A DNA stretch of 38,168 nt from SFWF01 sp045591645 (GTDB taxonomy: Bacteria > Bacillota > Clostridia > Oscillospirales > Acutalibacteraceae): contig JAZNTG010000043.1 of assembly GCA_045591645.1 (NCBI GenBank), positions 1 through 38,168 of the forward strand. The letters are read 5' to 3'. The notes under the pieces are model-generated. The model worked only from the letters and a program-made list of their open reading frames with translations. It did no database searches and was not told where the DNA came from. Positions 22,328-31,254 of the stretch are shown in pieces (within the stretch, counting starts at the first letter, position 1; each line of letters begins with the position of its first letter). The translations under genes were made by a program, and so were the position numbers.

Positions 22328-23522
22328 TCTCATCACCCCGAATATGTTTTTCAATAATATCGGCAACCGTCTGAGATGCCGTTCCCGGCTCATTTTGTCC
22401 GGTCATTTCAGTAAATCTTAAAAGGTTCTCAGAATAACTTTTTTCACTGAATCCTCTAATAGCTTCTTCCAATTCTTCATTATTAGAGGAAAGCGGAAAC
22501 GGAAAATCCTCAAACTTAAAATAATATCCGCGATCATTTCTATATTCCTCAAGATCGCTCGCATATAAAAAGCATGGCTTGCCTGAGATCATAAAATCTA
22601 CATTTGATGAAGAATAATCGGTAATTAGGCAATCTGAAGTAGCCAAAAGCTCCTGCATATCGCTATAGGTTGTTGCTGGTATAACGCAATCGCTATTACA
22701 GCTCAACTGATCTGCTTTATCGCTAATATTGGGATGAAGGCGGAGCAACGCTTTCCACTCTCCGCCAAAGCGTTTCTTAAGAGCTCTGCAGCATCTGTCC
22801 AAGTCGATATCATAAACATCTAAGGTTCCGTTTTTTCTGAATGTAGGCGCGTATAAAAGGAGCTTTGTATCAACATCCAATCCAAAAAAAGAACGGACTT
22901 TCAAAGATATCTCAGGATCGTTCTTACGGATGACATCATTTCGCGGAGTACCGCATTGTAGTATTTTGCCGTCATACCAAAAGGAATTCAAAAAAAGATT
23001 TGTCATAAACGTGCTATTTGATAAAATGATGTCGCACATAGCAGAGTCCTTTTTAGCGTGCTTTACATAACTCTTGGCAAGTTGCTCCTCAACATCTCTT
23101 TCACAGCGCTTTATTCCCGGACCTCCGTGCCAGGTCTGAATATAAAGCTGACCCTTCCTCTTGTTTCCAAAAATTTTTCTGGAATTATCTATCCATACAC
23201 CTGCTGTCTGTGCTTCAAAAACGGCCTGTCTGCTGAAATACTTTACGCCTCTTACCTTTTCTGGCAAATGATTATTGTTTAAAAGCGGATCCTTTAACTG
23301 CCATACGATATCAAGATCTGAATTTCGTTTAAGCAGCTCTTCCACAATGTATTTACCGTTATCGCCGTAATCTGCTCCATAATAGCTTGTTACAAATATC
23401 TTATTCTTTTGTATTGGATAAAGGGAATAAAACAAGGTCAGTAGACTGTAATAGAGCTTCCAAAGATTATGATACAACGATTCTGGCACAACTTTTTTAA
23501 TCAGTTTTTTCAAGAGACTCAT
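22314..23522 (-). CDS. CDP-glycerol glycerophosphotransferase (TagF/TarF/TarL-like)
   Basis: Enzyme family that adds glycerol or ribitol phosphate to a teichoic acid or glycan. The 402-residue protein has an N-terminal amphipathic, basic and hydrophobic region (about 1-45) suited to membrane contact. It carries the family motifs TWHGGPGIKRCE (130-141), YAPTFRKNG in the middle and DCLITDYSSSNVDFM (about 307-321) with the catalytic-site His and Asp. Its length is near that of the monomeric priming/primase-type members, not the long multi-domain polymerases. It overlaps the flippase gene by 26 bases. Donor may be CDP-glycerol or CDP-ribitol; no tagD is in the window, and tarI is, so ribitol is favoured. 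Confidence 0.88.
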   Translation of the reverse strand: MSLLKKLIKKVVPESLYHNLWKLYYSLLTLFYSLYPIQKNKIFVTSYYGADYGDNGKYIVEELLKRNSDLDIVWQLKDPLLNNNHLPEKVRGVKYFSRQAVFEAQTAGVWIDNSRKIFGNKRKGQLYIQTWHGGPGIKRCERDVEEQLAKSYVKHAKKDSAMCDIILSNSTFMTNLFLNSFWYDGKILQCGTPRNDVIRKNDPEISLKVRSFFGLDVDTKLLLYAPTFRKNGTLDVYDIDLDRCCRALKKRFGGEWKALLRLHPNISDKADQLSCNSDCVIPATTYSDMQELLATSDCLITDYSSSNVDFMISGKPCFLYASDLEEYRNDRGYYFKFEDFPFPLSSNNEELEEAIRGFSEKSYSENLLRFTEMTGQNEPGTASQTVADIIEKHIRGDENGIG

Positions 23523-24792
23523 CCTTTGCCTTTTTTCGTTTATTACCGTTTATGACATATATTATACGGCTTACAAGCACTACCCCTTCGCTGCAACAGG
23601 TAAGGAGCGATACATCAATGAAATTCATATGTCCGGTAGCAAAAAGCACACATAGACCGATAGCGTGAAAAACAGCAGCGTAAATAACAGTGAGGTTTGC
23701 TTCTTTCATCATATTCATTGCACCGAGTGTCGGAAAGCCGAGAATATAAATAGGAAGGGTTATAAGTATCATAGGCAACATAGCTCTGAAGACCGGAACC
23801 GCTCCGTCATAACCCTCTCCGCAGAAAAGCGTAATAAACCAATCGGCATAAATATATAAAACGGCGGTGCCGCCTATTATTAGCGGAGCCGTTATAGCTA
23901 AAATAATTTTTACGAGCTTGTAGTTCTTTTTAGTGACCATATATGGATACAGACTGTCGGATATAGGGCTGAACATACTTCTTCCGTTAGTAATAAGGTT
24001 GTTTGCAGCCGTGAACTGACCCATCGCCGGACTGTTTGTTCCCATAACAAGTCCAAGTATAAACACATTGCTTGCACTGTAAACGGTTGACGCAATTCGA
24101 GATGCAAAAAATATCGCAGAACTCTTCAATGCAGCCAACGTTTTCTGAAAACTTACAAATTTAAACCTGATATCAAACTTCTTTGTGACAATATACCAAG
24201 ACCATACAACAATAAACAGATTTGATACTGCATTAAACAGCGGAACAAGAAGATAATCGTCAGCAGAATGGACAAGACTTATTACCAGAACCGTGTAAAT
24301 TGCCCGAGAAATTATAGAACGGTAGGTCAAACTGCTCATCTTTTCAAGTCCTCTAAAAAGATAGTCAGGCACAAAAACACTTAAAAAAACCGAAATGTAG
24401 CAAAGCATCAAATAAAGTGCTTTATCCCTGAATTGATCGATTGAAAAGGTAAGTACAAACAATATAACAAAACCTACCACGGATATCAGTGTTTTTGCTT
24501 GTATGACCGACGAAGTTATCTCAGACAGCCTATTCTTGTTTTCACGCTGTATAGAGCAATCCCTTGTTGCTGAAAGCAAAAATCCAAAATCAACAAAGAG
24601 CTGGAAATATACTATTATTGCGTTTGCGACGTTTATAACTCCGTACTTTTCAGGTCCGAGTGCACGAGTCAGCCAGGGAAAGGTTATAAGCGGAAAAACA
24701 TACGCCGAAATCTGCATAATATACAGCATTACAGTATTTGAAAAAAGTGTTTTCAGTTCCCTTTTCTTTTGCAGGTCAGGACTTGTATTCAA
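23497..24792 (-). CDS. Wzx-type polysaccharide flippase; TTG start
   Basis: Membrane protein of 431 residues with about 12-14 hydrophobic segments. The N-terminal part YAFPLITFPWLTRALGPEKYG-like segment (about 30-51) is typical of the polysaccharide transport family (RfbX/Wzx, MOP superfamily) that flips lipid-linked repeat units to the outer face. The start is TTG at 24792, with GAGGTG eight bases ahead. It lies seven bases after a glycosyltransferase and overlaps the next gene, so all are translated together. Confidence 0.88.
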   Translation of the reverse strand: MNTSPDLQKKRELKTLFSNTVMLYIMQISAYVFPLITFPWLTRALGPEKYGVINVANAIIVYFQLFVDFGFLLSATRDCSIQRENKNRLSEITSSVIQAKTLISVVGFVILFVLTFSIDQFRDKALYLMLCYISVFLSVFVPDYLFRGLEKMSSLTYRSIISRAIYTVLVISLVHSADDYLLVPLFNAVSNLFIVVWSWYIVTKKFDIRFKFVSFQKTLAALKSSAIFFASRIASTVYSASNVFILGLVMGTNSPAMGQFTAANNLITNGRSMFSPISDSLYPYMVTKKNYKLVKIILAITAPLIIGGTAVLYIYADWFITLFCGEGYDGAVPVFRAMLPMILITLPIYILGFPTLGAMNMMKEANLTVIYAAVFHAIGLCVLFATGHMNFIDVSLLTCCSEGVVLVSRIIYVINGNKRKKAKDESLEKTD

Positions 24793-24799
24793 CTGCTTT

Positions 24800-25840
24800 T
24801 CACCTCTGCTTCGCCTTTCGATTTCTCACAAAAACAACTAATCTTAAAATAAATTCATATAAAAGTCCGTAAAGAGCGGATTTAAATAAAAGCTTATAAA
24901 TCAGGCACTTTTTACTGCCTTTACTCAGCGTTTCGGTCTTAAATGTTGCCTGAAACTCTTCGGTTTCGGCAATTTCCTTTATATAGCTGATAATTTCCTT
25001 TTTGCTTGCCTTTTTTGATGCAATATTTCGCTCAATTCCATAATAAGCAAGGCTTAAAAGGTCGTTATTCAGCTGGTCTTTAAAATCATAAACTTTTTTC
25101 TTATTTGCAATATCGGTCAAAACACTGTTTAAAAGAAGGCTTTGCTTGAAAAAGTCAGGATTGTAGGAGCCCATTATGGAGGTGCTGCGGATTTTATAAT
25201 GATAAGGATTAAAATCTGCAAGGACGGTTACATTTTTTGCATCGCAGATACAGGAAAAGGTTGGAAGCATATCCTCTCCTAAAGAGATTCTCTCATCGCA
25301 AAGCTCGAGGTTATTTAAAAGAAGCTCCCTTTTAAAGATTTTTGTTACTCGGTTGGGGCTTAGTCCGCGATTGAGCATGGTACCGTTAGAGATGATTATA
25401 GGGAAAATACGTTCCTCGATAGCCTTTCGGTCGTATACACCGCTTTCAAGATAAAAGGTTTCCTTTTCGCTGTGGGTGCCGTATTCTCTTATAAGTCCAC
25501 AAAGAGTGATATCCGAAGAGTTCTTTTCGGCGCTTTGGATAAGGGTGCTGTACATATCGCAGTCTATATAATCATCACTGTCGACAAAGCCGATATATTC
25601 GCCCTCAGCCTCTCTAACGCCTGTCTTCCAAGCAGACATTAGTCCGCCGTTTTGTTTGTGAATTACTTTAATTCGATTATCCCTATCCGCATAAAGGTCG
25701 CATTTTTTACCCGAATCATCTGTCGAACCGTCATCTACGAGAATTATCTGTAAGTCGGTATAACTCTGGCACAATATGCTGTTTATACAGTCGTCAAGAT
25801 AATCGGAAACGTTATACACCGGAACAACAATGCTTAACAT
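24800..25840 (-). CDS. Family 2 glycosyltransferase
   Basis: A GT-A-fold enzyme of 346 residues. The N-terminal sequence IVVPVYNVSDYLDDCINSIL, VDDGSTDDSG (36-45) and FVDSDDYID (86-94) with the DxD metal site are classic for GT2. The C-terminal third is a weakly hydrophobic basic tail ending in RNRKAKQR, perhaps membrane-bound. The sugar is not predictable. AGGTGG precedes the ATG. It lies four bases after the GT4 gene. Confidence 0.93.
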   Translation of the reverse strand: MLSIVVPVYNVSDYLDDCINSILCQSYTDLQIILVDDGSTDDSGKKCDLYADRDNRIKVIHKQNGGLMSAWKTGVREAEGEYIGFVDSDDYIDCDMYSTLIQSAEKNSSDITLCGLIREYGTHSEKETFYLESGVYDRKAIEERIFPIIISNGTMLNRGLSPNRVTKIFKRELLLNNLELCDERISLGEDMLPTFSCICDAKNVTVLADFNPYHYKIRSTSIMGSYNPDFFKQSLLLNSVLTDIANKKKVYDFKDQLNNDLLSLAYYGIERNIASKKASKKEIISYIKEIAETEEFQATFKTETLSKGSKKCLIYKLLFKSALYGLLYEFILRLVVFVRNRKAKQR

Positions 25841-25844
25841 ATAG

Positions 25845-26951
25845 TTACCACCTTATGCTGACGAGTGTGTTTATTAAATCCACCCATCTGCTGACTATTT
25901 CCTCTCTTTTGAAATTTACAAGGTTATCCTTCGCATGTGTAGCAAAAGACTGTCGTAAATCGTCATTTTCTATAAGTTCTATTATCTTATTGGCAAGCTT
26001 TGCAGTATCAAAGGTTTCAACAAGATATCCGCTGACACTGTCTTCAACAATGTCGGACGGACCTGTCAGACAGTCAAAACTGACTATTGGAAGACTGCAG
26101 GTCTTGGCTTCAAGCAGTACCATAGGAAGTCCCTCACTTCTTGAGGTCATAGCGTATATTGCATATTCTGAATATACCGAATAAATGCTATTTGTCGTAC
26201 CTCTTAAGTGAAGATTATCCGAAAGTCCGTTCTCGATAATGAGTGCTTCAATTTTTTCGCGGTCTGGACCGTCCCCCCAGATATCCCACTGCCAATCCTT
26301 ATGATTCTCAAAAACGGTCTTAGCAACCTCTACCAGATAGTCTAGACCCTTTTGTTCACAAAGTCTTCCTACCGTAATTATCTTTTTGGAGGTAATGTCA
26401 TAAGATGTCCTATTCTCCAAAAGCGACGGATCTATCCAATTAGGAATACTGTCTATACGCTTTTCATCAATCTTAAAATACTCAATATAACTCTGCTTAT
26501 CCTTTTCGGTCAGAGTTATTATTTTATCGGCAGTTTTCGCACCGAGCCAGCGCAGAATAGCATTCGATTTATCTTCAAGCGCCGAAATAAGGTTTATGTG
26601 TTCACAGAAAACCTGTTTTGTACCGTTTCTTCGGGCAGCATACCACATAAAGAAATTTACATTACCTCCAATCGACATAATAATATCGATCTTATGCTCT
26701 TTAATGTATTTTTTCAGTGCTTTAGAGCCCTTTAAAAGAGTTTTTCTGATCCTCTCGTGACCGTGCAGTAAGGGAGCATAGATTACAGTATTTTTTACGG
26801 GAAAATACGGCTTCTCTTCCCTACCGTTTATACTCACAAGATGCACTTCAAAATATTCGCTCAACTCATTAGCAAGGTTTGCAACAACGCGATCGCCGCC
26901 GCTTTTTTCAGTCATATCATATTTCAATAAACAAATAGATATTTTTTTCAA
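25845..26951 (-). CDS. Family 4 glycosyltransferase; TTG start
   Basis: A GT-B-fold enzyme of 368 residues: N-terminal KISICLLKYDMTEKSGGDRVV, a Rossmann-type middle segment KIITVGRLCEQKGLDYLVE (about 189-207), and EGLPMVLLEAKTCSLPIVSF (about 277-296) containing the ExxxxxxxE region of GT4. It probably adds a sugar from a nucleotide donor to a lipid-linked acceptor at the cytosolic face. The start is TTG at 26951 with GGGGGAG six bases before it; no ATG fits the conserved N-terminus. Confidence 0.92.
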   Translation of the reverse strand: MKKISICLLKYDMTEKSGGDRVVANLANELSEYFEVHLVSINGREEKPYFPVKNTVIYAPLLHGHERIRKTLLKGSKALKKYIKEHKIDIIMSIGGNVNFFMWYAARRNGTKQVFCEHINLISALEDKSNAILRWLGAKTADKIITLTEKDKQSYIEYFKIDEKRIDSIPNWIDPSLLENRTSYDITSKKIITVGRLCEQKGLDYLVEVAKTVFENHKDWQWDIWGDGPDREKIEALIIENGLSDNLHLRGTTNSIYSVYSEYAIYAMTSRSEGLPMVLLEAKTCSLPIVSFDCLTGPSDIVEDSVSGYLVETFDTAKLANKIIELIENDDLRQSFATHAKDNLVNFKREEIVSRWVDLINTLVSIRW

Positions 26952-26963
26952 AGAGAGCTCCCC

Positions 26964-27974
26964 CTATATGCTTTTCTTTATCCTTCTCACCCAAAATGGC
27001 ATTTCGATTAGTCCTTTAAGTGTACCCACACCGTATGAGGTATGAAGCAGAAAGAAAAGAACGGGAAGGAGAAGCTCTGTCCACAAAAATTTATTCTTTA
27101 CGATCTCAATTATTGTATTTGCAAAGATAAAAATAGTGTATGCACTCCATAGAAGTGCTGATAACTGCCAGATTCCGAAAGCGGCAAGGATGCTCGTGAT
27201 TATTATTGCCATTACGAACGTGAAGGGCACAAAATGGAAAATTGAAAAACATTTGGAATTTATACCGATAGTTTTCCCAATCCAATAGCCATTCAAAAAC
27301 TTTTGGCGAAGCATAAGTTTAAGGTTGCTACGAGTGTGCTGATATGACACTATTTCGGGATCATAGAACATCTTGAAACCCGCACGGTTTATCCTCTCGG
27401 ACATATCGTTATCCTCTGTACGTGCAAGTCTGACATCGTAGAACCCCACCGTGTCATAAACCTCTCGGCGGTACATTCCATGGAAAATCGAACTTACATA
27501 ACACTTTTTTTCGCTGTTTCTGTAGGAGGCAAAGCCGCTTCCAAACATCGCACTTTCGGCGGTATTAAGCGTTAGCTTCCAAGGTGTTGCGCCGTCAATT
27601 ATGTTGGGACGTCTACCGCCCGTCACCATTTCGCCGCGGCTCTGTGCCCTAACGTTTTTTGAAATAAAATCAAACGGCAGAGATGCGTGAGCATCTATTC
27701 TGACAACAGCATCTCCCGCATAATTTTCAAGCATAATATTACAACCGTAAGGCAACGTTTTATTCTTATTACGAAGAAGCTTTACGGCGTAATAATAACT
27801 GGAATTATCCCGTGCAAAGTCTTCCATGATTTCAAAAGTTTTATCCGTAGACATACTGTCGATAAGAAGAATTTCTGTTTGACTTTTTGGATAATCCTGA
27901 TTCAAAAGGTCAACAAGTAAACCCGGTAAGGTTTTTTCCTCATTATAGGCTACAACTGCAAAAGAAACTATCAT
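26964..27974 (-). CDS. Family 2 glycosyltransferase, ExoA-like, with C-terminal membrane segments
   Basis: First gene of the surface-polymer operon, 336 residues. The GT-A domain shows FAVVAYNEEKTLPGLL (5-20), IDSMSTDKT and VRIDAHA (91-97, D-x-H in place of DxD), and TEDNDMSERINRAG (about 186-199) with the EDxD-type acceptor motif. Two hydrophobic segments (about 245-290) and an amphipathic tail suggest membrane anchoring, as in ExoA of succinoglycan synthesis. It follows the strong promoter at 28070-28098 by a leader of about 90 bases. Confidence 0.9.
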   Translation of the reverse strand: MIVSFAVVAYNEEKTLPGLLVDLLNQDYPKSQTEILLIDSMSTDKTFEIMEDFARDNSSYYYAVKLLRNKNKTLPYGCNIMLENYAGDAVVRIDAHASLPFDFISKNVRAQSRGEMVTGGRRPNIIDGATPWKLTLNTAESAMFGSGFASYRNSEKKCYVSSIFHGMYRREVYDTVGFYDVRLARTEDNDMSERINRAGFKMFYDPEIVSYQHTRSNLKLMLRQKFLNGYWIGKTIGINSKCFSIFHFVPFTFVMAIIITSILAAFGIWQLSALLWSAYTIFIFANTIIEIVKNKFLWTELLLPVLFFLLHTSYGVGTLKGLIEMPFWVRRIKKSI

Positions 27975-28013
27975 AATTGATCCCCTATTTAAAGATAGAT
28001 AACTCTTTACAAC

Positions 28014-28030
28014 AAAAACTCGGAGTTTTT
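28014..28030 (-). promoter_or_regulatory. Small hairpin in the leader of the surface-polymer operon
   Basis: AAAAACT (28014-28020) and AGTTTTT (28024-28030) pair around CGG and are followed on the minus strand by a T-rich stretch. It could be a weak leader terminator; the stem is too AT-rich to be sure. Confidence 0.3.
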
Positions 28031-28069
28031 TAAGATTTTTATTAAAAACAGCTTTCTATAAGCATACCT

Positions 28070-28098
28070 AGTATAGCATAACCGGAAAGTATTGTCAA
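28070..28098 (-). promoter_or_regulatory. Promoter of the surface-polymer operon
   Basis: Minus-strand TTGACA (28093-28098), 17-base spacer, TATACT (28070-28075): near-consensus. The -35 box lies in the left arm of a long inverted repeat (28091-28132). It is the only promoter seen for the eleven genes from 27974 to 17576. Confidence 0.85.
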
Positions 28099-28132
28099 TA
28101 AACAGGGCAGAACCGCCCCGTTTATTGACAAT
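28091..28132. promoter_or_regulatory. Long inverted repeat containing the -35 box
   Basis: ATTGTCAATAAAC (28091-28103) and GTTTATTGACAAT (28120-28132) are perfect 13-base arms. Inside, GGGC and GCCC can add four pairs after one mismatch, leaving a 6-base loop. No T-run follows on either strand, so it is not a terminator. Confidence 0.75.
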
Positions 28133-28273
28133 GCAGAATACAGAATTATGGTGTCCTTAGGACAATGTAATTACGATGCGATAACAATTTGTATTTTCTT
28201 CTTTATGTAACTGTTTTCTTTCCACAGACATTTTATATTCCGTTGCACGGGGGCAACGCCGAAATTCTGCATT
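28130..28273. mobile_element. MITE-like element, 144 bases with 10-base terminal inverted repeats
   Basis: AATGCAGAAT (28130-28139) and ATTCTGCATT (28264-28273) are perfect 10-base inverted ends. Inside are two small hairpins (TGTCC-TTA-GGACA, and CGTTGC/GCAACG with a G-rich loop) and no gene. A target duplication cannot be shown. Together with the operon promoter this fills the 329-base gap 27975-28303. Confidence 0.35.
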
Positions 28274-28299
28274 AAAAAAGACCGCGTAGTGCGGTCTTT
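28274..28299 (-). terminator. Terminator of the arginine operon
   Basis: AAAGACCGC and GCGGTCTTT form a perfect 9-base stem around GTAGT, directly after the argF stop. On the minus strand the T-run TTTTTT follows. Confidence 0.92.
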
Positions 28300-28303
28300 C
28301 TAA

Positions 28304-29215
28304 TTAATTATTTCCCATCAGCTTAACTAATACGGCTTTTTGAGCATGTAATCTGTTCTCTGCTTCTGCAAAAATTTCCTCTGCGTGGGCTTCAAACACC
28401 TTCGCGGTTATCTCCTCTTCCCTGTGAGCCGGCAGACAGTGCTGTACCATAGCGTCCGGTTTTGCTACTGCCATTACAGAATCGTTTATCTGGTATCCGC
28501 AAAATACCTTTTCGCGCTCTGCCTTTTCATCCTCCTGACCCATAGATGCCCAGACATCAGTATAGAGAACATCGGCATTCTTGGCAGCGGCTAAAATATC
28601 GTCAGTGCAGGTGAAGATTCCGTTTTCAGCTGCCCATTTCATAATTTCAGCATCAGGTCTGTAGTTATCGGGACAAGCGACGGCTACCTCCATTCCCATC
28701 TTAATACCGCCGACGATAAGAGAGTTTGCCATATTATTTCCGTCGCCGATATAACACATCTTCTTGCCCTGAAAGCTTCCCTTGAACTCGCGGAAGGTCA
28801 TAAGGTCGGCAAGGACCTGACAGGGATGGCAATAGTCGGTCAGACCGTTTATAATCGGGATAGAACCGTATTCAGCCAAGGCCTCGACCTCTGCCTGTTC
28901 GAAGGTTCTTATCATAATTCCGTCAAGGTATCCCGAAAGCACACGTGCGGTATCCTCTACAGGCTCTCCTCTTCCTATCTGAAGATCGCGCGAAGAGAGG
29001 AAGAGCGCTGAGCCACCTAAGTCGTACATACCGACCTCAAAGGAAACGCGAGTTCTTGTAGATGACTTCTGGAATATCATACCTAGGGTCTTGCCCTTAA
29101 GGTGATGATGCTCGATTCCGTGCTTTTTCTCATATTTTAACTGGTCTGCAAGATTTAAAATCTCGGTAATATCCTGCTCGGAAAAATCCATTAATTTCAG
29201 TAAATGCTTTGTCAT
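28304..29215 (-). CDS. argF: Ornithine carbamoyltransferase
   Basis: Makes citrulline from ornithine and carbamoyl phosphate. The 303-residue protein has the carbamoyl-phosphate motif SSTRTRVSF (51-59), the HPCQ motif in YCHPCQVLADL, GDGNNMANS for the ornithine side, and HCLPAHREEE near residue 259. The ATG shares one base with the argD stop (TAATG), so they are coupled. It is last in the biosynthetic argG-C-J-B-D-F cluster, which favours the biosynthetic over the catabolic (ArcB) role. Confidence 0.96.
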   Translation of the reverse strand: MTKHLLKLMDFSEQDITEILNLADQLKYEKKHGIEHHHLKGKTLGMIFQKSSTRTRVSFEVGMYDLGGSALFLSSRDLQIGRGEPVEDTARVLSGYLDGIMIRTFEQAEVEALAEYGSIPIINGLTDYCHPCQVLADLMTFREFKGSFQGKKMCYIGDGNNMANSLIVGGIKMGMEVAVACPDNYRPDAEIMKWAAENGIFTCTDDILAAAKNADVLYTDVWASMGQEDEKAEREKVFCGYQINDSVMAVAKPDAMVQHCLPAHREEEITAKVFEAHAEEIFAEAENRLHAQKAVLVKLMGNN

Positions 29216-30375
29216 TATTTTACTGCCTCCTTGATTATCTGTACCGCTTTTTCGAGTGTTTCATCATCGATATTAAGCGGAGGTAAAAGTCTGACCTTAG
29301 TTTTGGCGGTCAGCAACAAAACGCCCCTTTCGCGGCACTTTGCGACAACCTCTTTGGCATCCTTTTCGGTCTCGAGTCCAATCATAAGACCCATTCCGCT
29401 GACGCTCTTTATGCCCTCGGCGTTTGACAGCTCAGAGAAGATATATTCGCTCTTACGGCAAACACCTGCAAGAAGCTCGTCATCAATTCGGGAAATGATA
29501 TTATATGCTCCGGCACAAACAACAGGGTTTCCGCCAAAGGTTGAGCCGTGACTACCCGGAGTGAGGGTGTCTTTCACCTTTTCACCCATCATACAAGCGC
29601 CAATCGGCAGCCCTCCGCCGAGACCCTTTGCGGTTGAAACGATATCGGGGGCGATACCAAACTGCTGGAAAGCATAAAGGCTTCCCGTTCTGCCGTTGCC
29701 GGTCTGCACCTCGTCGATTATGAGGAGAATATCGTTCTTATCGCAGTAATCTGCTACTTCTTTTACAAAGGTTTCATCGAGCTTCATAACTCCGCCTTCG
29801 CCCTGAACTAGCTCCATCATAACAGCACAGCAGTTATTGCTCTGAACGAGATTTATTACACCCTCTGCATCGTTGGCATCAGCATAAACAAAGCCTTCGG
29901 TGAAGGGGCCAAACTCGGTGTGGAAGGTGTCCTGTCCTGTTGCGGCAAGGGTGGTAATAGTTCTGCCGTGGAAGGAATTTTTAAGGGTTACTATACTGCT
30001 TCTGCCTTCGCCGTACTTTAAATAAGAGTAACGGCGCGCGGTCTTGATGGCGCATTCGTTAGCCTCGGCTCCCGAATTTCCGAAAAAGACCTTTTTCATA
30101 CCTGTTTTCTCGCAAAGCAATTTAGCAAGCTTAGCGCAGGGCTCGGTATAGTAGAGGTTTGAGGTGTGCTGTAAGCGCGATAATTGAGCTGTTACGGCCA
30201 GCACCCACTCTTCGTCAGAATATCCGAAGGTGTTTACAGCTATACCCGTTCCCATATCGATATATTCCTTGCCGTCGGTGTCGTATACTACGGCACCCAT
30301 TCCCTCAGAAAGCTCTACGGGAAAACGTCCGTAGGTTGCGGCAACATATTCTTTATCTATAGAAGTGATACTCAT
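29215..30375 (-). CDS. argD: Acetylornithine aminotransferase
   Basis: PLP enzyme exchanging the semialdehyde of N-acetylglutamate for acetylornithine. The 386-residue protein has FFGNSGAEANECAIK, SFHGRT, LIIDEVQTGNGRTG and the PLP lysine in STAKGLGGGLP (around residue 245). The start is the ATG at 30375 with GGAGG six bases upstream; an earlier frame start lies inside argB and has no site. It begins one base after the argB stop and overlaps argF by one base. Confidence 0.96.
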   Translation of the reverse strand: MSITSIDKEYVAATYGRFPVELSEGMGAVVYDTDGKEYIDMGTGIAVNTFGYSDEEWVLAVTAQLSRLQHTSNLYYTEPCAKLAKLLCEKTGMKKVFFGNSGAEANECAIKTARRYSYLKYGEGRSSIVTLKNSFHGRTITTLAATGQDTFHTEFGPFTEGFVYADANDAEGVINLVQSNNCCAVMMELVQGEGGVMKLDETFVKEVADYCDKNDILLIIDEVQTGNGRTGSLYAFQQFGIAPDIVSTAKGLGGGLPIGACMMGEKVKDTLTPGSHGSTFGGNPVVCAGAYNIISRIDDELLAGVCRKSEYIFSELSNAEGIKSVSGMGLMIGLETEKDAKEVVAKCRERGVLLLTAKTKVRLLPPLNIDDETLEKAVQIIKEAVK

Positions 30376-30376
30376 T

Positions 30377-31231
30377 TTAGCCTCCGTAGAGCATTGTACC
30401 GATACCTTCATCGGTAAGGGTTTCTATAAGAAGTGAGTGGGGCACTCTGCCGTCGATGATGAATACTTTATTTACACCCTGACGGATAGCCTCTACACAG
30501 CACTCGATCTTGGGTATCATACCGCCCGAGATTATTCCCTCGCGCTGAAGCTGAGGTGCTTCGCTGACGCATACAGAGGAGATAAGGGTCGATTCATCGT
30601 CCTTATCGCGGAGAAGTCCGACGATATCGGTCATAAGGATAAGCGATTCGGCATTAAGTGATGCAGCTATTCTCGCCGCCGCCGTATCTGCATTTATGTT
30701 ATAGATATTTCCCTCTTTATCGCAGCCGACAGTGGAAATAACAGGGATATATCCCTTCTCCAGAAGGTCGGTCACGGGCTCGATATTGATGTTTGTTATC
30801 TCGCCGACAAAGCCCAGCTCGGGATCCTTCATTTCTGCCTCGATCATATGTCCGTCTGCTCCCGAAAGACCGATAGCCTTGCCGCCGCTGTTCTGAAGCT
30901 GGTTTACAAGCGACTTATTGATCTTTCCTGCGAGCACCATCTGTACTATCTCGGCGGTCTCCGCATCGGTAACTCGGAGTCCGTTTACGAACTTAGATTC
31001 CTTGCCTACTCTTTTCAGCATATCCGAGATCTCAGGTCCGCCGCCGTGAACGAGAACTACCTTTATTCCGATAGTATTGAGAAGCACAAGATCGTGCATT
31101 ACGGCGCTTTTAAGTTCCTCGTTTATCATAGCGTTTCCGCCGTATTTTACAACGATGGTCTTTCCGTCATACTGTTTTATGTAGGGCAGAGCACGGACAA
31201 GTATTTCAGCTCTTTGTGCGTTTGTTATCAT
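30377..31231 (-). CDS. argB: Acetylglutamate kinase
   Basis: Phosphorylates N-acetylglutamate. The 284-residue protein shows KYGGNAM (29-35), LVHGGGPEI (61-69), GLSGADGHMIEA, and the late NINADTAAARIAASLNA with the ATP/acetylglutamate-binding residues. The N-terminal helix ITNAQRAEILVRALPYIKQY is of the kind seen in arginine-inhibited hexameric forms, so feedback inhibition by arginine is plausible. AGGAGAT precedes the ATG. A 191-base gap with a repeat-like block separates it from argJ. Confidence 0.96.
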   Translation of the reverse strand: MITNAQRAEILVRALPYIKQYDGKTIVVKYGGNAMINEELKSAVMHDLVLLNTIGIKVVLVHGGGPEISDMLKRVGKESKFVNGLRVTDAETAEIVQMVLAGKINKSLVNQLQNSGGKAIGLSGADGHMIEAEMKDPELGFVGEITNINIEPVTDLLEKGYIPVISTVGCDKEGNIYNINADTAAARIAASLNAESLILMTDIVGLLRDKDDESTLISSVCVSEAPQLQREGIISGGMIPKIECCVEAIRQGVNKVFIIDGRVPHSLLIETLTDEGIGTMLYGG

Positions 31232-31254
31232 AAAAATATCTCCTGAAATTTAAT

